Below, piece by piece: positions 1 to 10,641 of a DNA stretch of 59,145 nucleotides. This DNA comes from Sistotremastrum niveocremeum HHB9708 (lineage: Eukaryota > Basidiomycota > Agaricomycetes > Sistotremastrales > Sistotremastraceae). A model generated the notes under the pieces. That model saw only the letters and a program-made list of their open reading frames with translations, ran no database searches and was not told where the DNA came from. The stretch spans positions 372,951-432,095 of the forward strand of contig KV419415.1 in the NCBI GenBank assembly GCA_001630475.1, read 5' to 3'. Position numbers and translations under genes: made by a program. Positions within the stretch are counted from its first letter, which is position 1; every line of letters begins with the position of its first letter.

Positions 1-258
1 ATCACGATATCGATATTCCAAAATTTGGGGAAAATATCATATCATATCATATTTCACATCACTAGATATATTGGTCCTTACATTGTTCTCCGCCGACACG
101 AAGGAGGCTCCTACACTCTATGCGAAATGGATGGAGCCGTCTCAAAGCTTCGATTTGCAGCCAAGAGACTCATTCCGTACTATCTACGATCAATCCATGC
201 CATCCCAGACTCCTCAGACCCGATCAACGCGGCCAACGAGGATGTCTCGGAAGATTGA
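1..258 (+). CDS. Ty3/gypsy retrotransposon polyprotein, C-terminal end (partial)
   Basis: The frame is open from base 1 to a stop at 256-258, so only the last ~85 residues of a longer protein are in the window. It contains GPYIVLRRHEGGSYTL, then a 'DGAVSKLRF' stretch and 'LIPYY'. This matches the end of the integrase C-terminal region in fungal Ty3/gypsy polyproteins, where a short beta-barrel precedes the stop. The polypurine tract and LTR start about 1.4 kb downstream support the assignment. The catalytic domains (protease, RT, RNase H, integrase core) lie off the left edge, so whether the element is intact cannot be judged. Confidence 0.75.
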   Translation: MTISIFQNLGKISYHIIFHITRYIGPYIVLRRHEGGSYTLCEMDGAVSKLRFAAKRLIPYYLRSIHAIPDSSDPINAANEDVSED

Positions 259-419
259 AACTCCGAAACACCCGAAAAGCGCATCAACTTTCCACTTCTA
301 GCGCACCCGATACCCAGTTTGTTTCAGTCCTTCTCAGTCTCATTCAAATTCTATTTTCGTTATCATCCTTCTCATGAAACCACCGAAACCTGTCTCGGGC
401 CCGAGCCCACCAAAAACAG

Positions 420-427
420 TATAAAAA
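420..427 (+). promoter_or_regulatory. TATA box ahead of the retroelement 3' ORF
   Basis: TATAAAAA lies 58 nt upstream of the ATG at 478. This suggests the ORF between pol and the LTR may be transcribed separately and not only as part of the full-length retroelement RNA. Confidence 0.4.
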
Positions 428-477
428 CCCCATCAAACCCCACAAAGCGAACCAACAAATCTCAATTCAGTCTCAAT

Positions 478-1665
478 ATGTCTACTACTTCATCTTCTTC
501 TTTCAACTCCACCTCCGCATCATCCGCCAGCTCTTTCGAAACCAGTCTCAAACGCATCGCCGTTGCCAAGCATGCCTTATTCGAACTCGCCACGCGATAC
601 CTTCGCTTCGGCATCACCGATTTCGCAAGATTTTGCACCTATTATTTCGAGTTCTCTAGCTTGGCAGCTGAGTGCTTCGAAACCTCCGATATCGAACCCA
701 GAACAGTTACAAGACAGTGGTATATGGCTTTTAGTTTAGCGGACAAGGGTGCATTGAGAAGGCATCTACGTAACGCGTCTTTCCACGAGGACATCTATAA
801 TCCACTTTCTCAATCTCGTTTTATCAGAGCAGGCAAACAGCGCTTCCCTATCCATCCTTCCCACGCCCCACAATACTACCAGCCATACGAGATCCCCACA
901 CGACCTGTTCGACTTTCCCTTACCGCCAAAACCGCAGTCGCCCAGCGAGTCAATGCCGACGTCATCACACTCCTCGAACGCGACCGTATCACCCACGACG
1001 ACGTCTTACTCCTTCGCAACTCTCTCATCCAGCATTTCCATCTCGACGAAGTCCATGATCTCGAGTTTCGAGCCCACCAAACAAGGAGGGACACTATTTT
1101 AAGGCAAGCCGCAGTTAGGAGAGCCGCCAGAGATGTAGAACGGATTAGAGAAGTTGAGGCAGAGCAATCGAGTGTTGAAGAGGAGAGCGAGGAAGAGAGC
1201 AGCGAGAAAGAGAGCAGCAGCGGGGGCAGCGGAACCGAAAGCGAGGAAGAAGGCAGCGACCACGGCATGGTTGTCACTGAGCAAGATATATTCGGCACAA
1301 ACGATGAAGATGATCTCTACGTTAACGCTCCCACTGCCAACGCATCCACTTCCAATCCAGGCCCCTCCTCCTCTTCCGACGAAGAAATCCTCCCAGTCTA
1401 CGCCCCTCGCACTCGAATCTACAAGCCCGCCGAGTTCTGGCGCCAGCACATCATCGACGAAGATCACCCACCTCTCCAGACCCCTCTCCCTCCTCCTTCC
1501 TATCAGCACGACGCTTATTCAGTTTCTCTCGACGAACCTCCTCGTGAAGAAGCCGAACGTGCCGCTACCGAAGACCGTGTCATTTTCGAGACCCCCAATG
1601 GCAAATTCGAACTCGTCGCCGGTCAATGCTTCGTTGACGACTTCATGGTCCGCCGCTTGGAATGA
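478..1665 (+). CDS. Extra ORF between pol and the 3' LTR of the Ty3/gypsy element, unknown function
   Basis: An intronless frame of 395 residues starts at the first ATG after the TATA box and ends 31 bases before the LTR. It opens with a Ser/Thr-rich stretch (about residues 1-25). A helical segment follows (about 25-250; FCTYYFEFSS, LLRNSLIQHFHLDEVHDLEF). Then come an Arg-rich helix, a very acidic Ser/Glu block (about 235-265) and a Pro-rich region with a conserved-looking end (ETPNGKFELVAGQCFVDDF). I see no signal peptide, membrane span, CCHC knuckle or protease motif, so neither an envelope nor a classical Gag is supported. It lies on the same strand as pol with a 219-bp gap. I do not recognise the family. 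Confidence 0.55.
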   Translation: MSTTSSSSFNSTSASSASSFETSLKRIAVAKHALFELATRYLRFGITDFARFCTYYFEFSSLAAECFETSDIEPRTVTRQWYMAFSLADKGALRRHLRNASFHEDIYNPLSQSRFIRAGKQRFPIHPSHAPQYYQPYEIPTRPVRLSLTAKTAVAQRVNADVITLLERDRITHDDVLLLRNSLIQHFHLDEVHDLEFRAHQTRRDTILRQAAVRRAARDVERIREVEAEQSSVEEESEEESSEKESSSGGSGTESEEEGSDHGMVVTEQDIFGTNDEDDLYVNAPTANASTSNPGPSSSSDEEILPVYAPRTRIYKPAEFWRQHIIDEDHPPLQTPLPPPSYQHDAYSVSLDEPPREEAERAATEDRVIFETPNGKFELVAGQCFVDDFMVRRLE

Positions 1666-1686
1666 CTGGGAAGTCATTATTCAAGT

Positions 1687-1696
1687 AAGGGGGAGA
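1687..1696 (+). other. Polypurine tract of the Ty3/gypsy element
   Basis: The purine run AAGGGGGAGA ends immediately before the TG of the putative 3' LTR, which is where the plus-strand primer of an LTR retrotransposon should lie. Confidence 0.65.
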
Positions 1697-2061
1697 TGTA
1701 GAGAATAATAGAGTATTCTTGCCTCTCGAAGTCCCAAGTCCCCTTAAGTCCGATAAGTCCGAGCTCCCGAGACTCCGACCTCTCCCCTCGCCTCGTCGAA
1801 ACCCCTCGAAATCATCGCTATATCAATTCACCCCTTACTCCTATCGAATCGCCCACACTCCTAATGTCATCGAAACCCCTCTCAGACTCAATATACGACT
1901 CCACAAGCCGACACAAAACCCCTAGAAAAACCTCATAAAAACACTTCGGCTCCACTTCCCCCTCGATATTCCCCTCGACTTTCTCCTTTTCTCTTCATGA
2001 ACTCCTCGATACATCGCATATGGACTATTAGTAGTACATCCGAGCTCCTGAGACGTACTAG

Positions 2062-2069
2062 TATAAATA
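2062..2069 (+). promoter_or_regulatory. TATA box inside the LTR
   Basis: TATAAATA lies in the first part of the LTR and is followed by AGAGGCCC, a plausible Pol II core promoter for the retroelement. In this copy the downstream part of the LTR is separated from it by the hAT-like insertion. Confidence 0.45.
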
Positions 2070-2275
2070 GAGGCCCTACTTCTCATGTATTTTCCTTAGT
2101 TCCCAATCAGAGCGAGTTCAACTCTACATTGTGCGATCTCACCAGTCTCCGAGTTCAAGAGTCGATTGCAGGAGTCAAGAGGACTGCCTGCGACTTCTCG
2201 AGTCCTCCCTTCAAGTTCCAGTCTCTCAAAACTCTATAAAATCACACATATTCGCATTTCCATCCACTTCTGCAC

Positions 2276-4532
2276 TAGTGTTTTAAAGTCCGGTCGTAAC
2301 CGGACCCTGGCCCGCCGCAGGCGCCGACCGGAAACCGGTATCGGTCGCCGGTCGCACCAAAATAGGCTGACCGGCAACCGTGACCGCGGTCTACGGTCAT
2401 GACCGGCGGTCATCGGTTCGGTCGCGGTCTACGGACCGGTCATTATAGAAACCGGTCACCAGACCGGTTGTTTTGTTTTTGACAAGTATCAATCTATTAC
2501 TGCTTCTCTTACATGGCATCGTACTACAAAAGGTATATATACTACTGTTCACCATTAATCGAACGTCTTCTCGAGAACTGTACTCAATACTTGAGACCGA
2601 CAGTGGAAGGAAGGCAACACACCTCGTTAACAAGACCTCGTTGAGATACCGCCGAGATCGAGTTCCGGAGCGAAGGTTGGTCGGACATCAGTGAGTTGGT
2701 GGCGACATGACAAGCATCTGGTTGTAGAGTGTCAGGCGATATGAGGAGGACTGAGGTCGAGGAGATAGAGTCATGATGAAAGCACTTTACCTTGAGCTCG
2801 ATACGCTCGCAACCCCTTTGTAACACACTCTCAATCTCCCATCACGTCCTATGCCCAGGTTCTTCAAGTCCCCAGAATCCTTCAGTGTGACTATCGCGAT
2901 AGTTGACGTGTCGAGATCAAAGGAAAGAGCAAGATTTTCGAAGGGCGATGATCGACGATGTAGGAGACTGGCGAAGCCGGCGAGAAGAGAACGGTTCGTG
3001 GGATCGAAATGCACTAGAGATCATCCGGAAGATGGAATCGTCGAGTGGAGTGTTGAAGGTTGATATCATCAAAGGGAGGATGCGTGGAGGATACGGGAAG
3101 ACAAAGTGGTCGGTGTGAGATCAAAACCAAGTCAAAAGTTACGAAAAGATGTGCTTACCTTTCAAAGCAATCTGGTCTGAACATGCATTCATCCGACGTC
3201 CTCAAGATCACACCAAGAACATCTTTTCTCCTCTCTGATATCTCGACTCGAAGAAACCTCGCAAGTCTTGATGGGGTCTTGGTTACGATTGGACGATGGC
3301 TGAGTTATCGAGCATCACGACAGCGGGAACAAAACTTGGAGTCGACGAATGAGGGTGCTGAGGAGGCTTCACGAGATGACTGCGGCGAAACTGTTGACAG
3401 AAGACTGTAGCAAGGTGCACGATCGTCGCCTGCAACGACGAGCTGAGCGCTAAACAGCTCATTAGTAATCCCGATAGCTCCGTTGCTGACATGTCTCTCA
3501 GTCTCGCGATGCCTGTGCTCTATCCAAGCTGGTCGTTCCTTCTTCCTTTCAAGCTCTCATCCAAACAGTCTGAAGCCCTCAGCAACCATATCAAGACCCA
3601 AATCGCCGGTTCCTTCCGTCTCGCCCCGCTAACTTAGTGTTAGCGCGAGGGATGACTTCGTGTCATCCTTGGGCATGGACGCGTCCGTTCGGGCTATCCC
3701 CACGAATCCCATAGCTCTCACTCGCCCAGTGCTCCTAGCTTCGCTTTGCTATTGCGAAGTACTAACATCTTCTCTCATGCTGCTCTCTCCGGCCTCTCTC
3801 ATCGACAACTTCGCACTCGACATCCCTTGCGGCCTCCGAATCTTGCGCAGTCTACGACTGTATCATCCATTCTCGCTGCCTCGACAATTCCACAACTGGC
3901 CTCTTGCGTAGCCCTACTCTAACATGTCCAACTCTCTCAACTCAACCTCAAAAGGGATTCTCTGGATGCTCCTGTGTACCATATGCCTGGCGGACGCCGC
4001 GGCGGAGATGAGACGAGGGAATATCGTGGCATGCGATGTCGAGACTCGAGAGAGAGAGAGAGGCGAGGTTATTTATGGTCTTGGCTTTGGGTGTTTGAGT
4101 GTTGGACGGTTCGTCGTGATCCTTTGCCCTCGTTATGCTTTAAAACTGATCCTTTTTGCCCCCGTGCATGCTCATTCGACAGCATTTGCAATGTAGTCAG
4201 TTTCCCGACGACGCTATACATACCACAACGACAATCGGCTGCATCCGCGTACCCTGTGTCGTGCCTTTAACCTCTAAACAGAAGCTCTGCCATGCGACAA
4301 CTGCTCAATTATGTTGGTGACTTGATGTGTCGTTGAATATATGTTTTCATCGGTCGTGACCGGTCATGACCGGTCACGACCGGTTGTGCCAAATTTCCAA
4401 GTCTTCAACAACCGTAGACTGCAACCGTCAAAAATACAGTGCGACCGCAACCGCTGGTCCGGTTGCGACCGCTTCGGTCCGGTCACGGTTGCCGGTCATT
4501 TTCGGTTGCCGTGACTGGACTTCGAAACACTA
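2276..4532. mobile_element. hAT-like DNA transposon, 2257 bp, non-autonomous, inserted in the LTR
   Basis: The left end reads TAGTGTTTTAAAGTCC and the right end, on the opposite strand, TAGTGTTTCGAAGTCC, so the terminal inverted repeats differ by two bases in 16. Both ends are flanked by TTCTGCAC (2268-2275 and 4533-4540), an exact 8-bp target duplication. The 8-bp duplication and TAGTG terminus are typical of the hAT superfamily. Subterminal regions (2285-2470 and 4350-4515) are packed with CCGGTC/GACCGG motifs in both orientations, as expected for transposase-binding arrays. No long frame or hAT transposase motif is visible inside, so it would need a transposase supplied in trans. Confidence 0.85.
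3627..3759. repeat. Cluster of perfect hairpins inside the hAT-like element
   Basis: Successive inverted repeats are CGCTAAC/GTTAGCG (3627-3645, 5-nt loop), GGATGAC/GTCATCC (3650-3668, 5-nt loop), the palindrome GGACGCGTCC (3677-3686) and CTTCGC/GCGAAG (3739-3759). None overlaps a credible gene. Confidence 0.6.
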
Positions 4533-4655
4533 TTCTGCACTCTCTATTTCTGTGGCTTACACTACAAAGGTTCTATCTACGAGCCCTACGTGTTCCCGCA
4601 TCGCCCCGAACCTCCTTTCTCGCCTGCGCCACAGTGGTGACGCAGATTCCTTCAA

Positions 4656-4958
4656 CATATTGATGAAAGCGGATATTCATTCTCCGTAGTTGACTATAGT
4701 CTCTGTATAGATCCCATCAAAGGGTGCATCCGTGGTAACTCAGAGATTTTCAAGACTTCGAGAATACACGGAGATAACCGGACATAAGATTAAAAATAAT
4801 AAATATATTAATTTAAGCTCATTTCTGGGCTGTTATGGTGACTTTGCCCTATATAATGCTACTAGAAGGATGCTAGAGACTCCCAGAAGCTCTATCTATG
4901 GCTATGAGCCGTCATAACCATGATTTTTTGAAGGTCGGATTATCCTGTAAGGTCGAGC
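4656..4958. other. Intergenic, no gene seen
   Basis: This is AT-rich sequence between the end of the LTR and the truncated F-box relic. I looked for the missing 5' exons of the relic and found none. Confidence 0.5.
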
Positions 4959-5732
4959 TTGGGACCACCCTACCCCCTAGTCGATGTGCCGGCATTTGCC
5001 GCTCGGTACCCCTTGGACAGGATAGCGACTGCAGAGATATTCTGGAACAATCTCTCAATCAGAGTCTTCAATACGGTCGACTCCTTTGACCTTCCGGCGC
5101 TCCTGAAAGAACATATTGAGCGCTCCGATTCTCTGTGTCTTCACAATAGCCTCGTCATATACGCGCTCGACAATCACTTTCGACACACCTTTGAAATCGA
5201 TCATCCATCGGGGCCAATCTCTCCCGAATTACCAACCATCGGAACAATACTCCCTCTCTTTGTCCATATCCGAAACCTCTCCATACGCCTCTCCGCTTCG
5301 ATGCGTCAAGCTGAGCTGGTGCGTGCATTGGGCGATTTCAAGCAACTGCAAGATCTCCACATATTCGGATCCGAGACATTGATAAGCTATTTCCTGCCTT
5401 ATATGACGCAGGCAGATCGTATACCCTGCTCAACGTTGATATCTCTGACTCTGGAACATGCTCAAGAGTGGACTTGGAGTATGCCGGGCTCTCCAAAGCC
5501 AATAGCCATCGCACTGCCAATGGCTTGGAACATCGAGGCCATGAATAGCTTTGAGGCTTTCCTGGAGGACCGAGTAGCCCGAGCTCGTGCTTTAGAGCGT
5601 CTGACACTCCTAGGAGATCTGCTAGGGAATATTTGTTGGGCACAGGAAATTGACAGATGGAGGAAATACGTCGGCGTGGTAGAGTATCGCAGCTCGGAAA
5701 ATCGTACGATCGACTGGTCTGATTCCGAGTAG
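4959..5732 (+). pseudogene. 5'-truncated F-box/LRR-like gene relic
   Basis: An open frame of about 257 codons resembles the C-terminal half of the two intact F-box proteins in this window. Shared features are a leucine-rich region (ILPLFVHIRNLSIRL; LVRALGDFKQLQDLHIFG), a 'W.WSM' motif and a final block (WAQEIDRWRKYVGVVEY). The last block parallels WADDLGEWRQLVGGVVDV and WAGNLDRWKPHVGVVEVE. The F-box, the two conserved introns and any convincing start codon are missing. The retrotransposon LTR ends about 300 bp upstream, so loss of the 5' half could be linked to that insertion. The frame itself is undamaged, which suggests recent truncation. Confidence 0.6.
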
Positions 5733-6411
5733 TTTGTAGTCGTGTTCCTGAAGAGCTATAATCAAGCCTCTGACAGGTGGACAAGAAACTCTAATTGAAA
5801 GCCCTGAATGCCACTTGATAAATAGTCATCTTACTAGCACTGAATGTGGTGCTCGGATGCATATGACATAATCGTCGGCTATCTCGGCCAGGATTTGCCT
5901 CTCGCCATGATGTATCATGATAAAACGCGGTACAGTATCTGGCCATTTCCCCCTGATTTAATCATGAGAGCCAGGAATTTTTCAAGATTGATACGAACCC
6001 CAAGCCTGCACGGGAAAAAGTCTGTTGAAAACCTTGACAACGGATCAGGGTTGGTTGATGACATAATCCCGACATCCGGACGGGCGTCGACCACCAGGCG
6101 GATTCTTAGAATCATTGTCCTGCTAACCGGACTCATAACTGCGCAGCGCTTTCACTGAATTCATAGTCTCATCTTCTTACCAGACTCCAAAATCTATGAC
6201 TCAAGATACAAGAGACAATCTAGTGCGAGATCGTAACCACTCAGGCTGGCAGCACCAGCTGCGTGACTTCGACTCCCCGGATGGACAGATCTTGCTGGAC
6301 AATCTGGAGGATGTCGCTGACTGCGTGGAAACAGCCTTCAATGCAATGTGATCTCTCCCTTACCGCCACCTTGTCTTTACTAAGACCTGAATGTTCACTT
6401 ACAGAGGAACT
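5733..6411. other. Intergenic, upstream region of F-box gene
   Basis: No coding frame with family resemblance was seen. It presumably holds the promoter of the gene that begins at 6412. Confidence 0.4.
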
Positions 6412-8194
6412 ATGATATCCGAAACAGCACAAAAGATAATCGCTACCCAAGACTATCAGCCGGGTCTGGGTGAAGGTACGACCGACCTTCGTTCATGAGA
6501 TCCTATAGCGCTCAACGGCGTGCTCAGAACCAGTAGCTTTGCTTCGTGCTACAGCCTTGAAACTGCGGAACGAAATGAAGAAATTAAATGACACCTTCTC
6601 AGCCGCAATTGCCAACATCTCTGAAAGGTCAAATTTACACACTCAAATTGCACGGCTGCCTGAAGAGCTGGTCCTCTCTGTTTTCACACATGCAAGCGAG
6701 GCATCTCCGAATATCGGATTTCGCCGCCTAGTCTATCCATATAGTTCAGATCCTCCGCGATCGTTCTCGCAGTGGGCGATCCTACTGAAAGTGTAAGCCA
6801 TCAATAAATTGAATTCGTCAGGTTCGAATGATGCGATTACTGAGCTCCCCTCTAGATGTAGGAGCTGGAGCAATACGGTTCGGGATTTTCCAAGAGCATG
6901 GACTTCTATTGATATGTCATGGCCTGCCTTTGCCATCGAAAACCATTCCCGTCTCAGCAAGACTACTCCTCTCCGTATCTGGTGGGATGATATGGATAAG
7001 CAGGCAACCGCTGCGTCACGATGGATCACCGATAGAATGCAGTCCGTCGAATATCTGCACTTGGCAACTGGCCAGGTTCCATTGTGGGATGCTGAACACG
7101 TTGCTGTTGAACGATTTCTGTCGGAGTCCTTATCGTCTCACGCAAGAAAACTCAGGACACTTCGAGTAATGATGGGAACACCATCAGACTGTCGTATACC
7201 CATTTCGCTGCCAGATTTGGCAGAACTCAATATTTCTCATCTCCGTCTTCAACATTCGTGGTGCAACGAATGCTTCCCACCCCGACTCCAGACTCTCTAT
7301 GTCAGGATAACGTCTGCCGTTGTCCACGTCACCACACGCGAGATATATGAGATACTCGTGGACTGTCCGTTATTGGAGTCTTGTGAATTCGACATCTCCG
7401 GTGATGCTCCAGAGTCTTGGAGGTCGCTGGCCGAAACTTCCGAAATCCCAATTCGTCTCCCTCATCTTCGCACTCTTGGTCTTGGATTATTCCCATCATC
7501 ACATATAGACTGGATATACGAACGGATCGTGCCCGATATATTGGCATCCGTCTCCATCTCGACGCCTTCAGAGCTCGACGAAGTGATGCCTTTCAGTATC
7601 CCGAGCCGTTTACACGACCATTGTAGTCGTGCATATTCTCTGAGAATATCTGGACCGGAGATCGTCTATCAGCTGCACGATCAATTCAAACATTCGATTG
7701 AACAGACCTATGATCACTGGACGAGCCCAGAAATATTCCCGGACTTTGCATCAGTCATCACATTATTCGGCTCCCTTCAACAATTGATCATCGACCACTA
7801 TATCCCTTCTCATCATACAGCATTCGTACTTGCCCTACGTTCGCTGAATCACCTCAGCGATCTACGTCTTCGAGGGTGTCAGACGAACCTGGTCAATTTG
7901 CTACCTGATCTCTGTGAAAGAGAGCCGCTAGTATGTCAGAAACTGCAATCCTTGACTTTAAAAGACAATCGAGACTGGAGTTGGGGCATGACTCCGGACG
8001 ATCCAGTCTACATAACCGGAAAAAAAGTTGCACGTGGGAGGCTTGAAAAGTTACTAAAATTGCGATTGGAGCAAGACATACCGCTTCAAAACCTAGTGCT
8101 GTCGGAAGGAGACTGGTGGGCCGATGATCTAGGTGAATGGAGGCAACTGGTCGGGGGTGTGGTCGATGTTGTCCGGTCTCGAGATGCGTGGTGA
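6412..8194 (+). CDS. F-box domain protein with LRR-like C-terminus
   Basis: I model three exons: 6412-6475, 6537-6792 and 6856-8194 (552 residues). Introns of 61 and 63 nt have GT-AG ends. The start is the ATG whose exon splices in frame (phase 1) into the helix LLRATALKLRNEMKKLNDTF. The F-box starts near residue 59 (IARLPEELVLSVFTHA) and continues across the second intron into VCRSWSNTVRDFPRAWTSID. The rest is leucine-rich repeats without a strict consensus, ending WADDLGEWRQLVGGVVDV. F-box proteins recruit substrates to SCF ubiquitin ligases through Skp1; the substrate here is unknown. The paralogue at 51243-53047 has the same three exons and phases. Such genes are strongly expanded in mushrooms. 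Confidence 0.8.
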
Positions 8195-10580
8195 TTCGGT
8201 CGCTCAGGCATGATGTCAGTTCTGGAAAGAATCAAATAATGCTATAGGGGTGTGGAACATGATATATAGGTCGTAGAACGGGCCTGATAAAAGCTCTTGG
8301 GGAAATTCGAAAGACTACACAGGCGGACGTCCAGAAAAAAGAAATGCGTATCTTTGAGACAGCACGCGGATCGCATAGAAAACATAAGTTTTTCGCATAC
8401 AAGTAACCGATTTCTTAACGCAAAATGTGACATTTCTCGTGGTTTAAATCAAATTTATTCAAGATAATTCCAGTTCAATCGAGTCGAGAGCCGTTCCACC
8501 CCTCGCTTCTTGCACATGATTCTTTTTTGGGTGCTCACAACGATAGAAGAAAGTTAATACAGGAAATAATAGATTTGCTTTCTCGCTATCCTAGAGGGCA
8601 CGTCGATATACCTACTACGGATGCTACAACGGTCTAGATATCCGGCGTGCTTCCAGTGACCTGTAATCTACTGGAATGTAGTTAAGGAATGTTGTACCGC
8701 TCCCCTTGTCAACCAAACTCATCGACTAAGCCAAGCCGTCCTGACTCCCAACCCCTCTGATTTTAACCGCTGACCTCACATCCTGTCCCACATCTAACTT
8801 TGCTGAATCACAGGGCTTGAATGACGAGTGTTGGCGAGTGCTTAAGATATTGCTATAGCAGCATGGTAATGAGAGCAAGGTTTGTCTGTCCAGTCCGAGC
8901 GAGAGCAGGTATTGTATGATTTCTATCTGAGCAGAGTTGAAACGAGGAGATCCGCCGAGACAGAGAACGGAGAGGCTAAGAGTTCAAGCTTCAAGGAGGA
9001 ATGGGATGTAAAGCAAGCTTTTGTCAGCCGTACGCGTGAACAGAGGTTTGAACGGCAAAAGAGAAGTTTGAGTTTTGCGGAAAAGTAACAAGAGGCCGGA
9101 AAATTGGGGCAGCGCAACAATTTTGAAGGGTTACACACGGCATTGCAAGCCCAACGTCATGTAACGGGAGCTATGTCGAGAGGTGATGTTCGCGGCGGCA
9201 TCAAAGGGCTCGCGCGAGTGAAGATGAGAGTTCAGGACGAGAAAATTTTTCATCTCCGACAACCAGCTGGTCTTGACTTAATAGTTGCGAGAGTGGTTTC
9301 ATTCGGCGAGAAATGCAATTGTGATTCACATAAATTCTGAAGCAAAGACAGGCTCGCTTAGCTGCCTTTCAGGCCATTTTGAAAGGACCAGGGCTCCGAG
9401 ACCCTGGATTACACAAATTTCAAATCGAAAAAATGACTTTCGCTCGAACAATGATCTCGAAATGCACTTCACGCGTTTCTTTTTCTGGGATGTCTGGCCG
9501 TGTATACTAGTATATTGCTCCAGAAAGGAGCCCGAATTCCGACCTCACCCTCCGATGTCCTGCCCGTCGCAAGGCCCGTCGTCTTGCCCGTCGTCGACGT
9601 CAACTATCATAGTCATACAGCATTTCTAGACGCAGACTGGATTCTCTGCCTGTGGCGGATCCTGGGAGCCCTCGAAAACTCCATAATGCTATGGCGGGTC
9701 AGGTCAATCTCCTGCTGTTCCGCCGGACTCGCCAGATGCTAGTCTCAGCTCGACGACATCCGGAAGCCCAGCGCTGCCCTTAGGATTGCTTGAGCAGGAT
9801 ATGATCCATACTCGATGGAGAATCTTACAATGAGCACGCCAGATCATCTGCTTGATGGCTTATCAATCGCGTCGGCAGAAGATAGAAAAGCAGACGCAGC
9901 TGGACGCCCTTATGTTCGGGGCGCTTGAAATGCCTAAACAGCTCTAGCGGGATACAGCGAGTAATTTTCTTTATTTTGTACCATAAAACGGGTCTATGAT
10001 GACAGCTAACTTTCTTTAGCTATGTTCTTCTCCGATATTTCCATCAGTACCACTTCATATGTGAACCCCAACGCTATGACTCGGCAATCTACAAGGCTCT
10101 CGACGGCGAAGATCAGTCAAGCTCACTATTGTTTTCGTCTTCTCCCTTTGAGTCGTGGCCGTAAATTCTGATCGTCAACTTTTTCGGGTTATTGGTGGAC
10201 AAATCTATGAGCCTTGAAGAACCCACTGCGGCTCATGTGCTCCCACTTGGCCGCTACGCCCTGCTTCCCTGATAGCAATGATATACACTGCATGACATGC
10301 CGCCCTTTGATCTCAGTCTGGCTGCTATTCTCTGCTATCACCAGCTTATCTCCTTCCAGGAAATCTCCGATTCGTCATTCAGGCGTTGGCTTGACTTGTC
10401 AATAATAGCATCAACAGTCTGCTAGTCCTTATCGTGCTCATTCCAAGCGAGGCGTCATGTGGAATGCGCTCTGTGCCACCCCCTCTCGAAGGCGTCGAAT
10501 CCCCGCGTGACCCCGTGTTCTTCGTTCCTGTCACACTGAGTCGTATGCACTCCGTCATCGCATCGATGCCCATGCCTCTC
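8195..10580. other. Long intergenic stretch without recognisable genes
   Basis: About 2.4 kb. Short frames occur (for example 9285-9742) but none shows family resemblance, plausible introns or a composition I would defend as coding. Confidence 0.4.
10495..10516 (+). promoter_or_regulatory. Conserved upstream block of DUF6593 gene A
   Basis: TCGAATCCCCGCGTGAC followed by CCCGT ends 126 bp before the ATG. The same block, with one mismatch, ends exactly 126 bp before the ATG of the downstream paralogue. Confidence 0.5.
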
Positions 10581-10587
10581 TATAAAT
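10581..10587 (+). promoter_or_regulatory. TATA box of DUF6593 gene A
   Basis: TATAAAT lies 61 bp upstream of the start codon. Confidence 0.45.
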
Positions 10588-10641
10588 TACATCGCTATCA
10601 AACTTATCTCACGCCCCCGCTTTCCACACCCACGAAATAAG

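Larger units (their letters stand above)
1..4655 (+). mobile_element. Ty3/gypsy retrotransposon, 3' part with interrupted 3' LTR
   Basis: The order is pol C-terminus, extra ORF, polypurine tract, then a sequence starting TGTAGAG at 1697 that should be the 3' LTR. LTR sequence runs 1697-2275, is interrupted by the hAT-like element, and resumes at 4533 or 4541. The LTR end is unresolved because the 5' LTR is outside the window. A candidate ...ACA end lies near 4655. Confidence 0.6.

Noticed and set aside
876-1509. Minus-strand frames of about 140 residues opposite the retroelement ORF
   Set aside because: Both are shadows of the biased Ser/Glu plus-strand frame and have no supporting features.
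2285-2470. CCGGTC-rich stretch as a CRISPR or coding repeat
   Set aside because: Units are short, occur in both orientations and lack regular spacers; they sit just inside a transposon end and are best read as subterminal motifs.
8882-9742. Several short plus-strand frames as a possible gene
   Set aside because: No shared family, no plausible splice chain between them and no conserved motif; left as intergenic.
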